Positions 1 to 8,268 of a stretch of DNA of 64,000 bases are shown one piece after another. Positions within the stretch are counted from its first letter, which is position 1, and every line of letters begins with the position of its first letter. Where the stretch lies: contig NZ_LFTY01000002.1 in assembly GCF_001078595.1 (NCBI RefSeq), positions 3,679,148 through 3,743,147 of the forward strand, in the 5' to 3' direction. A model generated the notes under the pieces. That model searched no databases. It saw nothing but the letters and a program-made list of their open reading frames with translations, and was not told the DNA's origin. Source of the DNA: Candidatus Rhodobacter oscarellae (GTDB lineage Bacteria > Pseudomonadota > Alphaproteobacteria > Rhodobacterales > Rhodobacteraceae). A program made the translations under genes and the position numbers.

Positions 1-135
1 ACCTTCGACAATGCGCTGGAGCTGCTGGTTGCGGGCGGCTATTCGCTGGCACACGCGACCATGATGATGATTCCCGAGGCCTGGTCGAACAATCCGCTGA
101 TGGATCCGGCCCGCCGCGCCTTCTACGAATACCAC
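1..135 (+). pseudogene. gltB: Fragment of glutamate synthase large subunit (GltB), glutamine amidotransferase domain
   Basis: The reading frame is open from base 1. Its first 45 codons match a conserved stretch of the GltB class II amidotransferase domain: [18 protein letters not shown], then MMMIPEAW, then RRAFYEYH. In GltB the next residues would be a small residue, then LMEPWDG. Here the sequence switches to [10 protein letters not shown], which belongs to methylthioribose kinase. The switch falls at about 112-138, where both families share a similar RAF-(Y/F)-EYH string. I saw the GltB identity from family knowledge; whether the join is biological or an assembly error cannot be told from this window. 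Confidence 0.75.
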
Positions 136-1134
136 GTGCTGATCCGGCAGGCGGCGCGCGACCCCGGCTCGGTGCCCGAGATCTATCACTTCGACGAGAC
201 GCAGGCGCTGATCGTGATGGAGTATCTCTCGCCGCATGTGATCCTGCGCACCAAGCTGATCGCGGGCGAACGGGTGGAGGGGCTTGGCGAGCGGCTGGGG
301 CTGTTCTGCGCGCGCACGGCGTTCCGCGGGTCAGAGCTGTCGATGGTCAGCGCCGACAAGAAGGCCGATGTGGGGCTGTTCTCGGGCAATGTGGAGATCC
401 CGGCGATCACCGAGGGGCTGGTGTTCCGCGACCCGTATTTTGACGCCGAGATGAACCACCATACCGAAGGGCTCGACCCGGTGGTGAAGACTCTGCGCGA
501 TGACGTGGCGATGAAGGGCGAGGTGCAGGCGCTGTTCCGTGCATTTTCGGCCAAGTCCGAGACGCTCTGTCACGGCGACCTGCACTCCGGCTCGGCCATG
601 TGCACGGGCGATGAGACCAAGGTGATCGACCCAGAGTTCGGCTTTTACGGGCCGTTCGGGTTCGATCTTGGCATGCTGATTGCGAATTACCTGATGGCCT
701 ATTTCAGCCAGCCCGCCCATCGCGGCGCGGATCTGGCGGCCTATCAGGAGTGGATCCTGGACGTGATCGACGAGACCTGCACGGTTTTCGCCGCTGAATT
801 CATGCGGCTTTGGGAAACGGAACGCACCGGCATGCTCTATGACCGGGCGCTGTTTGAGGACCAGGGCCATTCCAGCCACGCCGCCCTGCGCCAGGTTCTC
901 GACGACATCTGGCGCGACTGTCTTGGCTATTGCGGGATCGAGATGCACCGGCGCGTCCTGTCCCTCGCCCATAACGCGGATTTCGAAAGTATCGAGGACG
1001 TCGCCGTGCGGGCGCCGCTAGAGGCCCGCAACCTGATGATGGGGCGCGACCTGATCCTGACCCGCAATGTCATCGCCAACCAAGCCGCGCTCTGCGATAT
1101 GGCGCGCAAATGGAACGAGGAGACGGTCCTGTGA
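1..1134 (+). CDS. mtnK: S-methyl-5-thioribose kinase, N-lobe replaced by GltB sequence; 5' partial
   Basis: From about base 136 the protein is MtnK, which phosphorylates 5-methylthioribose to its 1-phosphate in the cytosol. It has the aminoglycoside-phosphotransferase-like fold. The C-lobe is intact: the catalytic loop CHGDLHSGS (570-596) and the metal-binding segment [17 protein letters not shown] (622-672). The N-lobe, with the ATP-gripping glycine loop and lysine, is absent; its place is taken by glutamate synthase sequence. As drawn, the product should not bind ATP normally. The TGA stop overlaps the GTG start of mtnA, so the two are translationally coupled. A 5-deoxyribose kinase (DrdK-like) role is an alternative within the same family. 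Confidence 0.8.
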   Translation, partial: TFDNALELLVAGGYSLAHATMMMIPEAWSNNPLMDPARRAFYEYHVLIRQAARDPGSVPEIYHFDETQALIVMEYLSPHVILRTKLIAGERVEGLGERLGLFCARTAFRGSELSMVSADKKADVGLFSGNVEIPAITEGLVFRDPYFDAEMNHHTEGLDPVVKTLRDDVAMKGEVQALFRAFSAKSETLCHGDLHSGSAMCTGDETKVIDPEFGFYGPFGFDLGMLIANYLMAYFSQPAHRGADLAAYQEWILDVIDETCTVFAAEFMRLWETERTGMLYDRALFEDQGHSSHAALRQVLDDIWRDCLGYCGIEMHRRVLSLAHNADFESIEDVAVRAPLEARNLMMGRDLILTRNVIANQAALCDMARKWNEETVL

Positions 1135-2225
1135 AAGTGAATGGCGAACATTACCGCTCGATCTGGCGCGACGGTGCGACTGGCGAGGTGCGGATCATCG
1201 ACCAGCGCTGGCTGCCGCATCAGTTCAAGATGGTGACGATCCGCACGCTGGAGGAATTCGAGGTCGCGATCCGCGATATGTGGGTGCGCGGCGCGCCGCT
1301 GATCGGCGCTACCGCAGGTTTTGGCATCGCCGAGCAGATGGAGCGCGACCCCTCCAATGCCGGGTTCCAGACCGCCTATGAGGTGCTGAACGCCACCCGG
1401 CCCACGGCGATCAACCTGCGCTGGGCGCTGGACCGCTGCCGCGACGCCCTGATGCCGCTGAGCGAAGGCGAGCGGGCAGAGGCCGCCTGGGCCCTGGCGC
1501 AAGAGATCTCTGACGAGGATGTGGGCATCAACAAGAGCATCGGCCAACACGGGCTGAAGCTTATCCAGGACATCGCCGCCACCAAGCCCGCGGGCGAGCC
1601 GGTGCGCGTGCTGACCCATTGCAACGCGGGCTGGATCGCCACGGTGGATTGGGGCACGGCGACCTCGCCGATGTATCACGCCCATGACGCGGGGCTGCCG
1701 GTGCATATCTGGGTCGACGAGACGCGGCCCCGCAATCAGGGCGCGCTGACCTCCTGGGAGCTGGGCGAGCACGGCGTGCCGCACACCTATATCGTGGACA
1801 ACGCTGGCGGGCATCTGATGCAGCACGGCCAGGTGGACCTGGTGATCACCGGCACCGACCGCACCACCGCGCAGGGCGATGTCTGCAACAAGATCGGCAC
1901 GTATCTAAAGGCGCTGGCCGCACGCGACAACGGCGTGCCCTTCTATGTGGCGCTGCCCTCGCCAACGATCGACTGGACCGTGCGCGATGGCGTGGCCGAG
2001 ATCCCCATCGAGGAGCGCCCGGCGCAAGAAACCACCCATGTGCTGGGACGGGACGCCGCGGGCGCGGTGTCCACGGTGCAGGTCTCGCCGGATGGCTCCC
2101 CAGGCGGCAACCCCGCCTTTGACGTCACGCCCAACCGGCTTGTGACCGGGCTGATCACCGAGCGCGGGGTCTGCGCGGCCTCTGCCGAGGGGCTGGCTGG
2201 CCTGTTCCCCGAAAAGGCGGGGTAA
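1131..2225 (+). CDS. mtnA: S-methyl-5-thioribose-1-phosphate isomerase
   Basis: Aldose-ketose isomerase of the eIF2B-like family, converting 5-methylthioribose-1-phosphate to 5-methylthioribulose-1-phosphate. The 364-residue protein carries [10 protein letters not shown] (about 53-62), THCNAG with the expected catalytic Cys164, and TGTDR with the expected catalytic Asp243. The usual motif is GADR, so Ala to Thr is a small departure. I chose GTG at 1131 because it overlaps the kinase stop as GTGA; an in-frame ATG at 1110 lies inside mtnK. The homologous DrdI acts on 5-deoxyribose-1-phosphate, and the neighbouring class II aldolase makes that role possible too. Confidence 0.9.
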   Translation: MKVNGEHYRSIWRDGATGEVRIIDQRWLPHQFKMVTIRTLEEFEVAIRDMWVRGAPLIGATAGFGIAEQMERDPSNAGFQTAYEVLNATRPTAINLRWALDRCRDALMPLSEGERAEAAWALAQEISDEDVGINKSIGQHGLKLIQDIAATKPAGEPVRVLTHCNAGWIATVDWGTATSPMYHAHDAGLPVHIWVDETRPRNQGALTSWELGEHGVPHTYIVDNAGGHLMQHGQVDLVITGTDRTTAQGDVCNKIGTYLKALAARDNGVPFYVALPSPTIDWTVRDGVAEIPIEERPAQETTHVLGRDAAGAVSTVQVSPDGSPGGNPAFDVTPNRLVTGLITERGVCAASAEGLAGLFPEKAG

Positions 2226-2233
2226 GCCGCCAT

Positions 2234-3232
2234 ATGCCCGCCAACCCCGCCTCTGCTGTGGATCGCAAACCGCGCCTGGTCTCTCCCAAGGCGGACCCGA
2301 CCGCCATTGATCACATGATCCGCGCGGCCTGGGCCTATTACTTTGACGGCAAGAAGCAGTCTGACATTGCTGCGATGCTGGGGGTCAGCCGCGCTTCGGT
2401 GGTGAACTACCTGCAAGAGGCGAAGGCGCGCGGCTATGTGCGGGTGACGATGCACCCAGAGGTCTTTGTCGAGCACAGCCTGTCGCAGGAGCTGGCCGAT
2501 GCGTTCGGCCTGACGGCGGTGCAGGTCTATCCCGATGGCGAGGACGAGACGGCCTCGCTGAAGCGCGTCGCGCGCGGGGCGGCGGATTGGCTGCCGCGGC
2601 TTTTGGCGCCCGGCGACCGGTTGGGCGTGTCCTGGGGGCAGACGGTGTTCGAGGTCTCCGACGCCGCCGCCGACACGCCGATTGACGACATGACGGTTGT
2701 GCAGCTTGTGGGCTCGCAGGCCACGCCGCTGGGCTTTGCAGCCGAGACCTGTTCGGCCAACCTCGCGCGGCGGCTCAGCGCGGAATGCGTGAACCTGCAC
2801 GCGCCGCTGGTGCTGAGCGATGCGGGCCTGGCCAAGCAACTGAGCGCGGAGCCCTCCATCGCGCGCCAGCTTGAGGCGGTGCGCGCCTGCAACAAGACGA
2901 TCTTTGCCGCCGGGAGCTGTAGCGCGGTCAGCCATGTGGTGGCCTCGGGCGTGGTGGACGAGGCGGGCCTGCAGGATTACCGCGCGCGCGGCGCCGCGGC
3001 GGTGATCTGCGGGCGCTTCATCGACGCCTCTGGCGCGCCCATTCCAGGCGAGATCGACGCGCGTATGATCGGCGTCACCCTGGAGGAGATGCGCGGCAAG
3101 GAAATGGGGTTCTTGGTGGCCTCGGGGCCAGAGCGCGCCTCGCCCGCCCTGGCCGTGATCCGCGGCGGCTATGCGACCCATCTGGCCACCTGCACCGCAA
3201 CCGCGCGGCGCCTATTAGAGCAGGCCGCCTGA
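2234..3232 (+). CDS. SorC-family sugar-responsive transcriptional regulator
   Basis: A 332-residue DNA-binding regulator. The N-terminal helix-turn-helix lies around residues 35-62 (QSDIAAMLGVSRASVVNYL). The rest is the sugar-phosphate-binding domain of SorC/DeoR-type regulators, with a glycine-containing GDRLGVSWGQT segment. It starts 8 bases after mtnA and is followed 33 bases later by the aldolase/dehydrogenase gene, so it probably controls this operon in response to a phosphorylated pentose-like sugar. The effector is inferred. It has a long Ala/Pro-rich N-terminal tail; an internal start is possible. Confidence 0.85.
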   Translation: MPANPASAVDRKPRLVSPKADPTAIDHMIRAAWAYYFDGKKQSDIAAMLGVSRASVVNYLQEAKARGYVRVTMHPEVFVEHSLSQELADAFGLTAVQVYPDGEDETASLKRVARGAADWLPRLLAPGDRLGVSWGQTVFEVSDAAADTPIDDMTVVQLVGSQATPLGFAAETCSANLARRLSAECVNLHAPLVLSDAGLAKQLSAEPSIARQLEAVRACNKTIFAAGSCSAVSHVVASGVVDEAGLQDYRARGAAAVICGRFIDASGAPIPGEIDARMIGVTLEEMRGKEMGFLVASGPERASPALAVIRGGYATHLATCTATARRLLEQAA

Positions 3233-3265
3233 GCACGATAAAGAGATTAACCAGCGCCGGAATGC

Positions 3266-5326
3266 ATGGGCGCAAACCTGGATGAGAAAGCGATGATCGA
3301 GAACTGGTATGACGCGGGCAAAGCAGGGGAATGGCGGTCCGAGGCCGGGGCTGATCCTGCGGATCAGGAGCTTGGCGAACGGGTCTACACCTCGCGCCTG
3401 ATTGGGCAGAACCCGGATCTGTTGATGCATGGCGGTGGCAACACCTCGGTCAAGCTGCAGCGGCCGGACCTGTTCGGCCAGATGCAAGACGTGCTGCATG
3501 TGAAGGGCTCGGGCTGGGATCTGGATGTGATCGAGGCGGCGGGGCTGCCGGGCGTCTGGCTGGAGCCTCTGCTTAAGCTGCGCGCGCTGGACGCGCTCAG
3601 CGACGAGGACATGGTGAACTACCAGCGCTCCAGTCTGCTGGATTCGAAGTCCCCGAACCCCTCGGTGGAGACCCTGCTGCACGCCTTCCTGCCGCATAAA
3701 TACGTTGATCACACCCACGCGACGCCCTTCCTGGTGCTGGCCGACCTGCCGAATGCCGAGGAGGTCTGCCGCGAGATATTCGGCGACCGGCTGGGCATCG
3801 TGCCCTATATCATGCCCGGGTTCGGGCTCGCCAAGAAGGCCGCCGAGGTCTACGAGCAGAACCCGGATGTCGAGGGGCTTTTGCTGATCCAGCACGGGCA
3901 TTTCGCCTTCGGGCCGACGGCCCAGGCGAGCTATGACAAGATCGTGCAGCACACCAACGAGGTGGCCGCGTATCTGGGGATGGAGACGCTGACCCCCATC
4001 GGCGAGCGCGTGCCTGCCGACGGGTTGGACGCGCTGCCGGTGCTGCGCGGGGTGATCGCCGAGGTGAATGCGGATCGCGATGGGGCGATGCCGGTCTTTG
4101 ATCTGCGCAATGGCGAGCACACGCACGCGTTTATGACGCGCCCGGATGTGGACGCGCTGGCCACCCGCGGCATGGCCTCGCCCGACCACGTACTGCGGAC
4201 CAAGGGGCGGCCGCTGGTGCTGCGGCGCGCGGACCTGGAGAGCCGCGAGGCGATCAAGGCCAAGGTCGAGAGCTTCGCCGATGATTACCGCGCCTATTTC
4301 GAGCGCCAAGCGCCCAACGCCAATGAGCCCAAGACCCTGCTGACCCCGGACCCCAAACACGCCTGGATCGAGGGCGTGGGCGTCCTCGGCATCGGCGGCA
4401 ACGCCAAGGCGGCGAGCGCCGCCGCCGACCTGGCCGAGCAGAACCTGCGCGTGCGTGCCGTGGGCGAGGACGCGGGCGGGTTCTACCCGTTGAATGAAAA
4501 GGACATGTTCGACTGCGAATACTGGTCGCTGGAGCAGGCCAAGCTGGGCAAGGGCGCCCCGCCGCCCTTCCAGGGCAAGGTGGTGATGGTCACTGGCGGC
4601 GCGGGGGCGATCGGGCTGGCCACGGCCAAGGCCTTCGCCGCGAAGGGCGCGAATGTGATGCTGGTGGATCTGGACCAGGGCGCGCTGGATACGGCGCTGG
4701 AGAGCCTGGGGCGCTGGCATGCGGGCCATGCCTGCGACATCACCGAGGCGGGCGCCGCGGAGGCGGCCCTGCGGGCCGCGGTCCTCAGGTTTGGCGGGCT
4801 GGACATCCTGGTCTCGAACGCGGGCAGCGCCACGGGGGGCGCGATGCTCGAGCTGGACGACGCGGCCTTCCGAAAGGCCTTCGAGCTGAACTTCTTCGCC
4901 CACAAGAACTTCGCCACCGCTGCGGCGCGGCTCATGCAAGAGCAGGGGCGCGGCGGGCAGATCCTGTTCAACATCTCCAAGCAGGCGATCAACCCCGGCA
5001 AGAATATGGGCGCCTATGGCACGCCCAAGGCCGCCACGCTTTTCCTGATGCGCCAGCTTACGCTGGAGCTGGCCGGGTCCGGCATCCGCGTGAACGGGAT
5101 GAACGCCGATCGGATCCGCTCTGGCCTGCTGACGGATGGTTTCATCAAAGAGCGCGCGGCGGCGCGCGGTGTCAGCGAAGAGACCTATATGGGCGGCAAT
5201 CTATTGGGTCGCGAGGTCGAGGCCCGTCACGTCGCCGACGGGTTCGTGAACCTCGCCCTGATGGAGCGCACCACCGGCCATGTGGTCACCGTGGATGGCG
5301 GCAACACAGAGGCGGAGCTGCGGTAG
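3266..5326 (+). CDS. Bifunctional class II aldolase / short-chain dehydrogenase
   Basis: A 686-residue fusion. Residues about 1-420 are a class II (zinc) aldolase/adducin domain with GGGNTSVK and the metal-binding HTHATPF segment. Residues about 430-686 are an SDR with the NAD(P) loop TGGAGAIG and a YGTPK (Tyr-x3-Lys) active site. The family is usually annotated rhamnulose-1-phosphate aldolase/lactaldehyde dehydrogenase. Here it follows mtnK and mtnA, so it may instead split 5-methylthioribulose-1-phosphate or 5-deoxyribulose-1-phosphate into DHAP and an aldehyde, which the SDR half then oxidises or reduces. The role is inferred from context. The start is uncertain (3266 or ATG 3293). Confidence 0.8.
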   Translation: MGANLDEKAMIENWYDAGKAGEWRSEAGADPADQELGERVYTSRLIGQNPDLLMHGGGNTSVKLQRPDLFGQMQDVLHVKGSGWDLDVIEAAGLPGVWLEPLLKLRALDALSDEDMVNYQRSSLLDSKSPNPSVETLLHAFLPHKYVDHTHATPFLVLADLPNAEEVCREIFGDRLGIVPYIMPGFGLAKKAAEVYEQNPDVEGLLLIQHGHFAFGPTAQASYDKIVQHTNEVAAYLGMETLTPIGERVPADGLDALPVLRGVIAEVNADRDGAMPVFDLRNGEHTHAFMTRPDVDALATRGMASPDHVLRTKGRPLVLRRADLESREAIKAKVESFADDYRAYFERQAPNANEPKTLLTPDPKHAWIEGVGVLGIGGNAKAASAAADLAEQNLRVRAVGEDAGGFYPLNEKDMFDCEYWSLEQAKLGKGAPPPFQGKVVMVTGGAGAIGLATAKAFAAKGANVMLVDLDQGALDTALESLGRWHAGHACDITEAGAAEAALRAAVLRFGGLDILVSNAGSATGGAMLELDDAAFRKAFELNFFAHKNFATAAARLMQEQGRGGQILFNISKQAINPGKNMGAYGTPKAATLFLMRQLTLELAGSGIRVNGMNADRIRSGLLTDGFIKERAAARGVSEETYMGGNLLGREVEARHVADGFVNLALMERTTGHVVTVDGGNTEAELR

Positions 5327-5361
5327 CGGAGCCGCCGCGTGGCGGTGGCGGCGTAAACGCT

Positions 5362-6102
5362 CTAGCACGTATAGTTCAAGCCCAGCCGCCCGCCGTCCAC
5401 ATAGACCGTCTCGCCGGTGATGTAGCTGGCCTTAGGGCCGGCCAGAAACGCGACAACGTCGCCGATCTCGCGCGCCGTGCCCACTCGCTGCAGCGGCGTG
5501 CGCGACATCGCGCGGGCCATGGCCTCGGGGCTGGAATTCACCGCCGACATCATCGCCGTGTCGATGGAGCCCGGCCCCACGGCGTTCACCCGGATGCCGT
5601 GCGGGGCCAGGGCAAGTGCTGCGGCCTTGGTGACCTGCATCACGCCGCCCTTCGAGGCGCAATAGGCCGCGATGTCCGGGATGGCGACCTGCGCATTGAT
5701 CGAGGACATGTTGACCACCGCGCCCGTCAGCCCCTGTGCCACCATGGTCCTTGCGGCCCTCTGCGTGCAAAGAAAAGTGCCCTTCAGGTTGACGTCGATC
5801 ACGTGAGAGAACTGCTCGACGCTCATCTCTAGGAACGGCGCGGGGCCAGAGATGCCGGCGCAGTTTACGAGTTGCGTGACGGGGCCGACCTCTGTTTCCA
5901 CCTGGTCAAAAAGTACCGCGATCTGATCGGGCTGGCCGACGTCGCAGGCGTAGCCATGGCCGCCGAAATCGGCGGCCGCCTCTGCGGCGTTCTCCAGATC
6001 AGCGATCACGATGCGCGCGCCGTCCTCGGCCAGGGCCTCGGCGCAGGCATAGCCAATGCCGCGGCCGCCGCCGGTGATCAGAGCAATAGGTTGGTCAGGC
6101 AT
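5362..6102 (-). CDS. SDR-family NAD(P)-dependent oxidoreductase
   Basis: A classical 246-residue short-chain dehydrogenase: cofactor loop TGGGRGIG (10-17), NCAG at 80-83, catalytic Ser134, Tyr147 and Lys151, and the C-terminal VDGG signature. The family spans sugar dehydrogenases and 3-oxoacyl-ACP reductase-like enzymes; surrounding sugar genes favour a polyol or sugar substrate. It converges on the aldolase/dehydrogenase gene across a 35-base gap containing a GC-rich inverted repeat (about 5333-5353) that may act as a shared terminator. It lies 27 bases downstream of the fused oxidoreductase on the same strand, so the two are probably co-transcribed. Confidence 0.85.
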   Translation of the reverse strand: MPDQPIALITGGGRGIGYACAEALAEDGARIVIADLENAAEAAADFGGHGYACDVGQPDQIAVLFDQVETEVGPVTQLVNCAGISGPAPFLEMSVEQFSHVIDVNLKGTFLCTQRAARTMVAQGLTGAVVNMSSINAQVAIPDIAAYCASKGGVMQVTKAAALALAPHGIRVNAVGPGSIDTAMMSAVNSSPEAMARAMSRTPLQRVGTAREIGDVVAFLAGPKASYITGETVYVDGGRLGLNYTC

Positions 6103-6129
6103 GTACGTTCCTTACTTTGATGTCGGCGG

Positions 6130-8148
6130 TCACAGTGTTTCAGTGTCCAGGTTAAGCCAGGCGATCTCTCGCGGGCTGAGCGAGACCGCAAGCGCGGGCA
6201 GGGTGGTGGCGATCTCGCCGGGCGAGCGCGGCCCGATCAGCGCGAAGGAGGGAAAGCTTTGCTCCAGCACCCAGGCGGCGGCGACCTGGAAGGGTTCGAC
6301 GCCCCTTTCAGAAGCAAGCGCCGTGGCGCGGCGGCGCCGCTCGGCATTGCCCGCGCTGGCAAAGCAGGTGTCGGGGTTGGTGTCCTCGGGCAGCTCTGTG
6401 CGCGTGCCCACATCAAAGAAATACCCGCGGGCCTGGCTGGACCAGCTGAGATGCGCGGTGCCGCTGTCGCGCAGGAAGCCGAGGGTTGTGGGATCATTTG
6501 ACGAGATGCAGCCCGGCCAGACGGGCTGCTCCATCCGCGCCAGCGAGAGGTTGTTGTTCAGGATCGTCAGCGGGTTCAAGCCATTGGCCGCGGCATAGGC
6601 GTTCGCCTCTTGGAAGCGCGCCACCGACCAGTTCGAGCCGCCGATAGCGCCGATCAGCCCCTTGGCCTGCAACGCGTTCAACGCGTCCATGAACTCGCCC
6701 ACGGGCACATCCAGGTTGTCGCGATGCATGATGTAGATGGGCGCGTGGTCAAGCTGCAACCGCTCCAGCGAGATCTCCAGCTGCGCTGCGATGGCGCGGG
6801 GCGTGCAGTAGGGCGTGTGCGCGCCCTTGGCGATCACCACGACCTCTTTGGCGAGGCCGCGCGTGGCGATCCAGTCGCCCAGAACCGCCTCATGCCGCCC
6901 GCCGCCATAGACGAACCCGGTGTCGAACGCATTGCCCCCGGCCTCGATCCAAGCGTCCCAGACGATCGCGCCCTCGGCCAGCGTGTCGCGGTTGTCGCAG
7001 CCGATGATGAGCTTGGAGACGTCGCGGTCGAGCCCCGCGATCCGCGCCATGGGCATCTCTGGACGGGCGGCGGGCATGCTGCCCGCGATCCTGCGGAGAC
7101 CCTTCGGGGTCTCGGCTGGCAAGGTATAGCCCGCCTGCGCGCGCCAAGCATCGACCACCCGAGCGGTTCCAATGCTGTCGGCCCAGGACGGCGCCGGGGC
7201 GGGCGCCTGGGTCTGGCCCGCGAGGATCGCGGAGCTGGCAAGCTCCGCCTCATGCGCAAAGAGGATGCAGGGGTCTTTGATGTGCTCCTCGCGCCCTTGC
7301 GGGCACTCCTCGCCATCACGGCGTATAACGATCACCGCGTCCGAGGGGCCTGCATCGCGGCCCGGCATCCAGGGATCGGGCAAATGGATCTGGCCCTTGG
7401 TGCCGATGATCGTCGCTGTGTTTTCCATTGCCAGGCTGATCGCCGTGCCCAGCTCGGCCGTTACCCCGCCCTCAAAGAGCAGCGAGCAAAACGCGGTCTC
7501 GTCCACGCCGTCCTTGGTCAGCGCGCCGGTGCCCGCGACCTGCAGCGGCTCGGCAAAGGGCAAGCCCTGCGCCGCCCCCGCGATCAAGCGCGCGAAGGAC
7601 ACCGGGTAGAGCCCCACATCCAGGATCGCGCCGCCCGCCAGTGCCGGGTCATAGAGCCGCGAGGCCGGGTCATAGCCCGCCGCGAAGCCGAACTGCGCCG
7701 AGATATGCCGCACCGCGCCGATCTCGCCCGCCTGGATCATCTCGACCACCCGCGCGATCTGCGGATGGCAGCGATACATCAGCCCCTCCATGAAGAAGCG
7801 GCCCTCTTGGGCGGCCACCTCGGTCACAGCCACGACCTCCCCGGCCACCAGCCCCGCGGGCTTCTCGCACAGCACGTGCTTGCCGGCGCGCAGCGCGTCG
7901 ATGGAAAGCTGCGCATGCGTGGGATGCGGGGTGGCGATGTAGATCGCGTCCACGGCGTCGGAGGCGATCAGCGCGGCGTAGCTGTCAAACCGCAGCCCCA
8001 CGCCGAAGCGGTGCCCGAAGGCCGCGCGCCGCTCTGGTGAGCGGCTGGCGATGGCCTCTAGGCGACCGCTGTCGCATTCCGCCAATCCTTGCGCGAAGTT
8101 GCCCGCGATTGCGCCCGGGCCAATGATGCCCCACCTGACCTGATCCAT
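6130..8148 (-). CDS. Gfo/Idh/MocA oxidoreductase fused to an aldo/keto reductase
   Basis: A 672-residue fusion of two complete oxidoreductases. The N-terminal half (about 1-330) is a Gfo/Idh/MocA NAD(P)-dependent sugar dehydrogenase: WGIIGPGAIAGNFA, then the conserved CEKPAG lysine motif. The C-terminal half (about 345-672) is an aldo/keto reductase with DTGFVYGGGRHE and a family-typical YIMHRDNLDVP segment. I started at the ATG preceded by AGGGAG (8 bases upstream) rather than at the far upstream in-frame codon, because the upstream part overlaps the divergent GH4 gene and looks non-coding. The substrate is unknown; a sugar oxidised and reduced in sequence is plausible. Confidence 0.85.
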   Translation of the reverse strand: MDQVRWGIIGPGAIAGNFAQGLAECDSGRLEAIASRSPERRAAFGHRFGVGLRFDSYAALIASDAVDAIYIATPHPTHAQLSIDALRAGKHVLCEKPAGLVAGEVVAVTEVAAQEGRFFMEGLMYRCHPQIARVVEMIQAGEIGAVRHISAQFGFAAGYDPASRLYDPALAGGAILDVGLYPVSFARLIAGAAQGLPFAEPLQVAGTGALTKDGVDETAFCSLLFEGGVTAELGTAISLAMENTATIIGTKGQIHLPDPWMPGRDAGPSDAVIVIRRDGEECPQGREEHIKDPCILFAHEAELASSAILAGQTQAPAPAPSWADSIGTARVVDAWRAQAGYTLPAETPKGLRRIAGSMPAARPEMPMARIAGLDRDVSKLIIGCDNRDTLAEGAIVWDAWIEAGGNAFDTGFVYGGGRHEAVLGDWIATRGLAKEVVVIAKGAHTPYCTPRAIAAQLEISLERLQLDHAPIYIMHRDNLDVPVGEFMDALNALQAKGLIGAIGGSNWSVARFQEANAYAAANGLNPLTILNNNLSLARMEQPVWPGCISSNDPTTLGFLRDSGTAHLSWSSQARGYFFDVGTRTELPEDTNPDTCFASAGNAERRRRATALASERGVEPFQVAAAWVLEQSFPSFALIGPRSPGEIATTLPALAVSLSPREIAWLNLDTETL

Positions 8149-8268
8149 AAAATACTCCCTAATTGAGACAGAGCGTGCCCCAGCGCGTGGACGGACGCAA
8201 CGCGGCTCTTGCATCTTCCGCCAGATTGGTTTTGCTGAGTGCGAGTAACCTTCTTTGGAGTGCGTGCG

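Noticed and set aside
3215-4939. Long minus-strand open frame opposite the aldolase/dehydrogenase gene
   Set aside because: Antisense shadow of a well-supported gene; composition is typical of reversed GC-rich codons.
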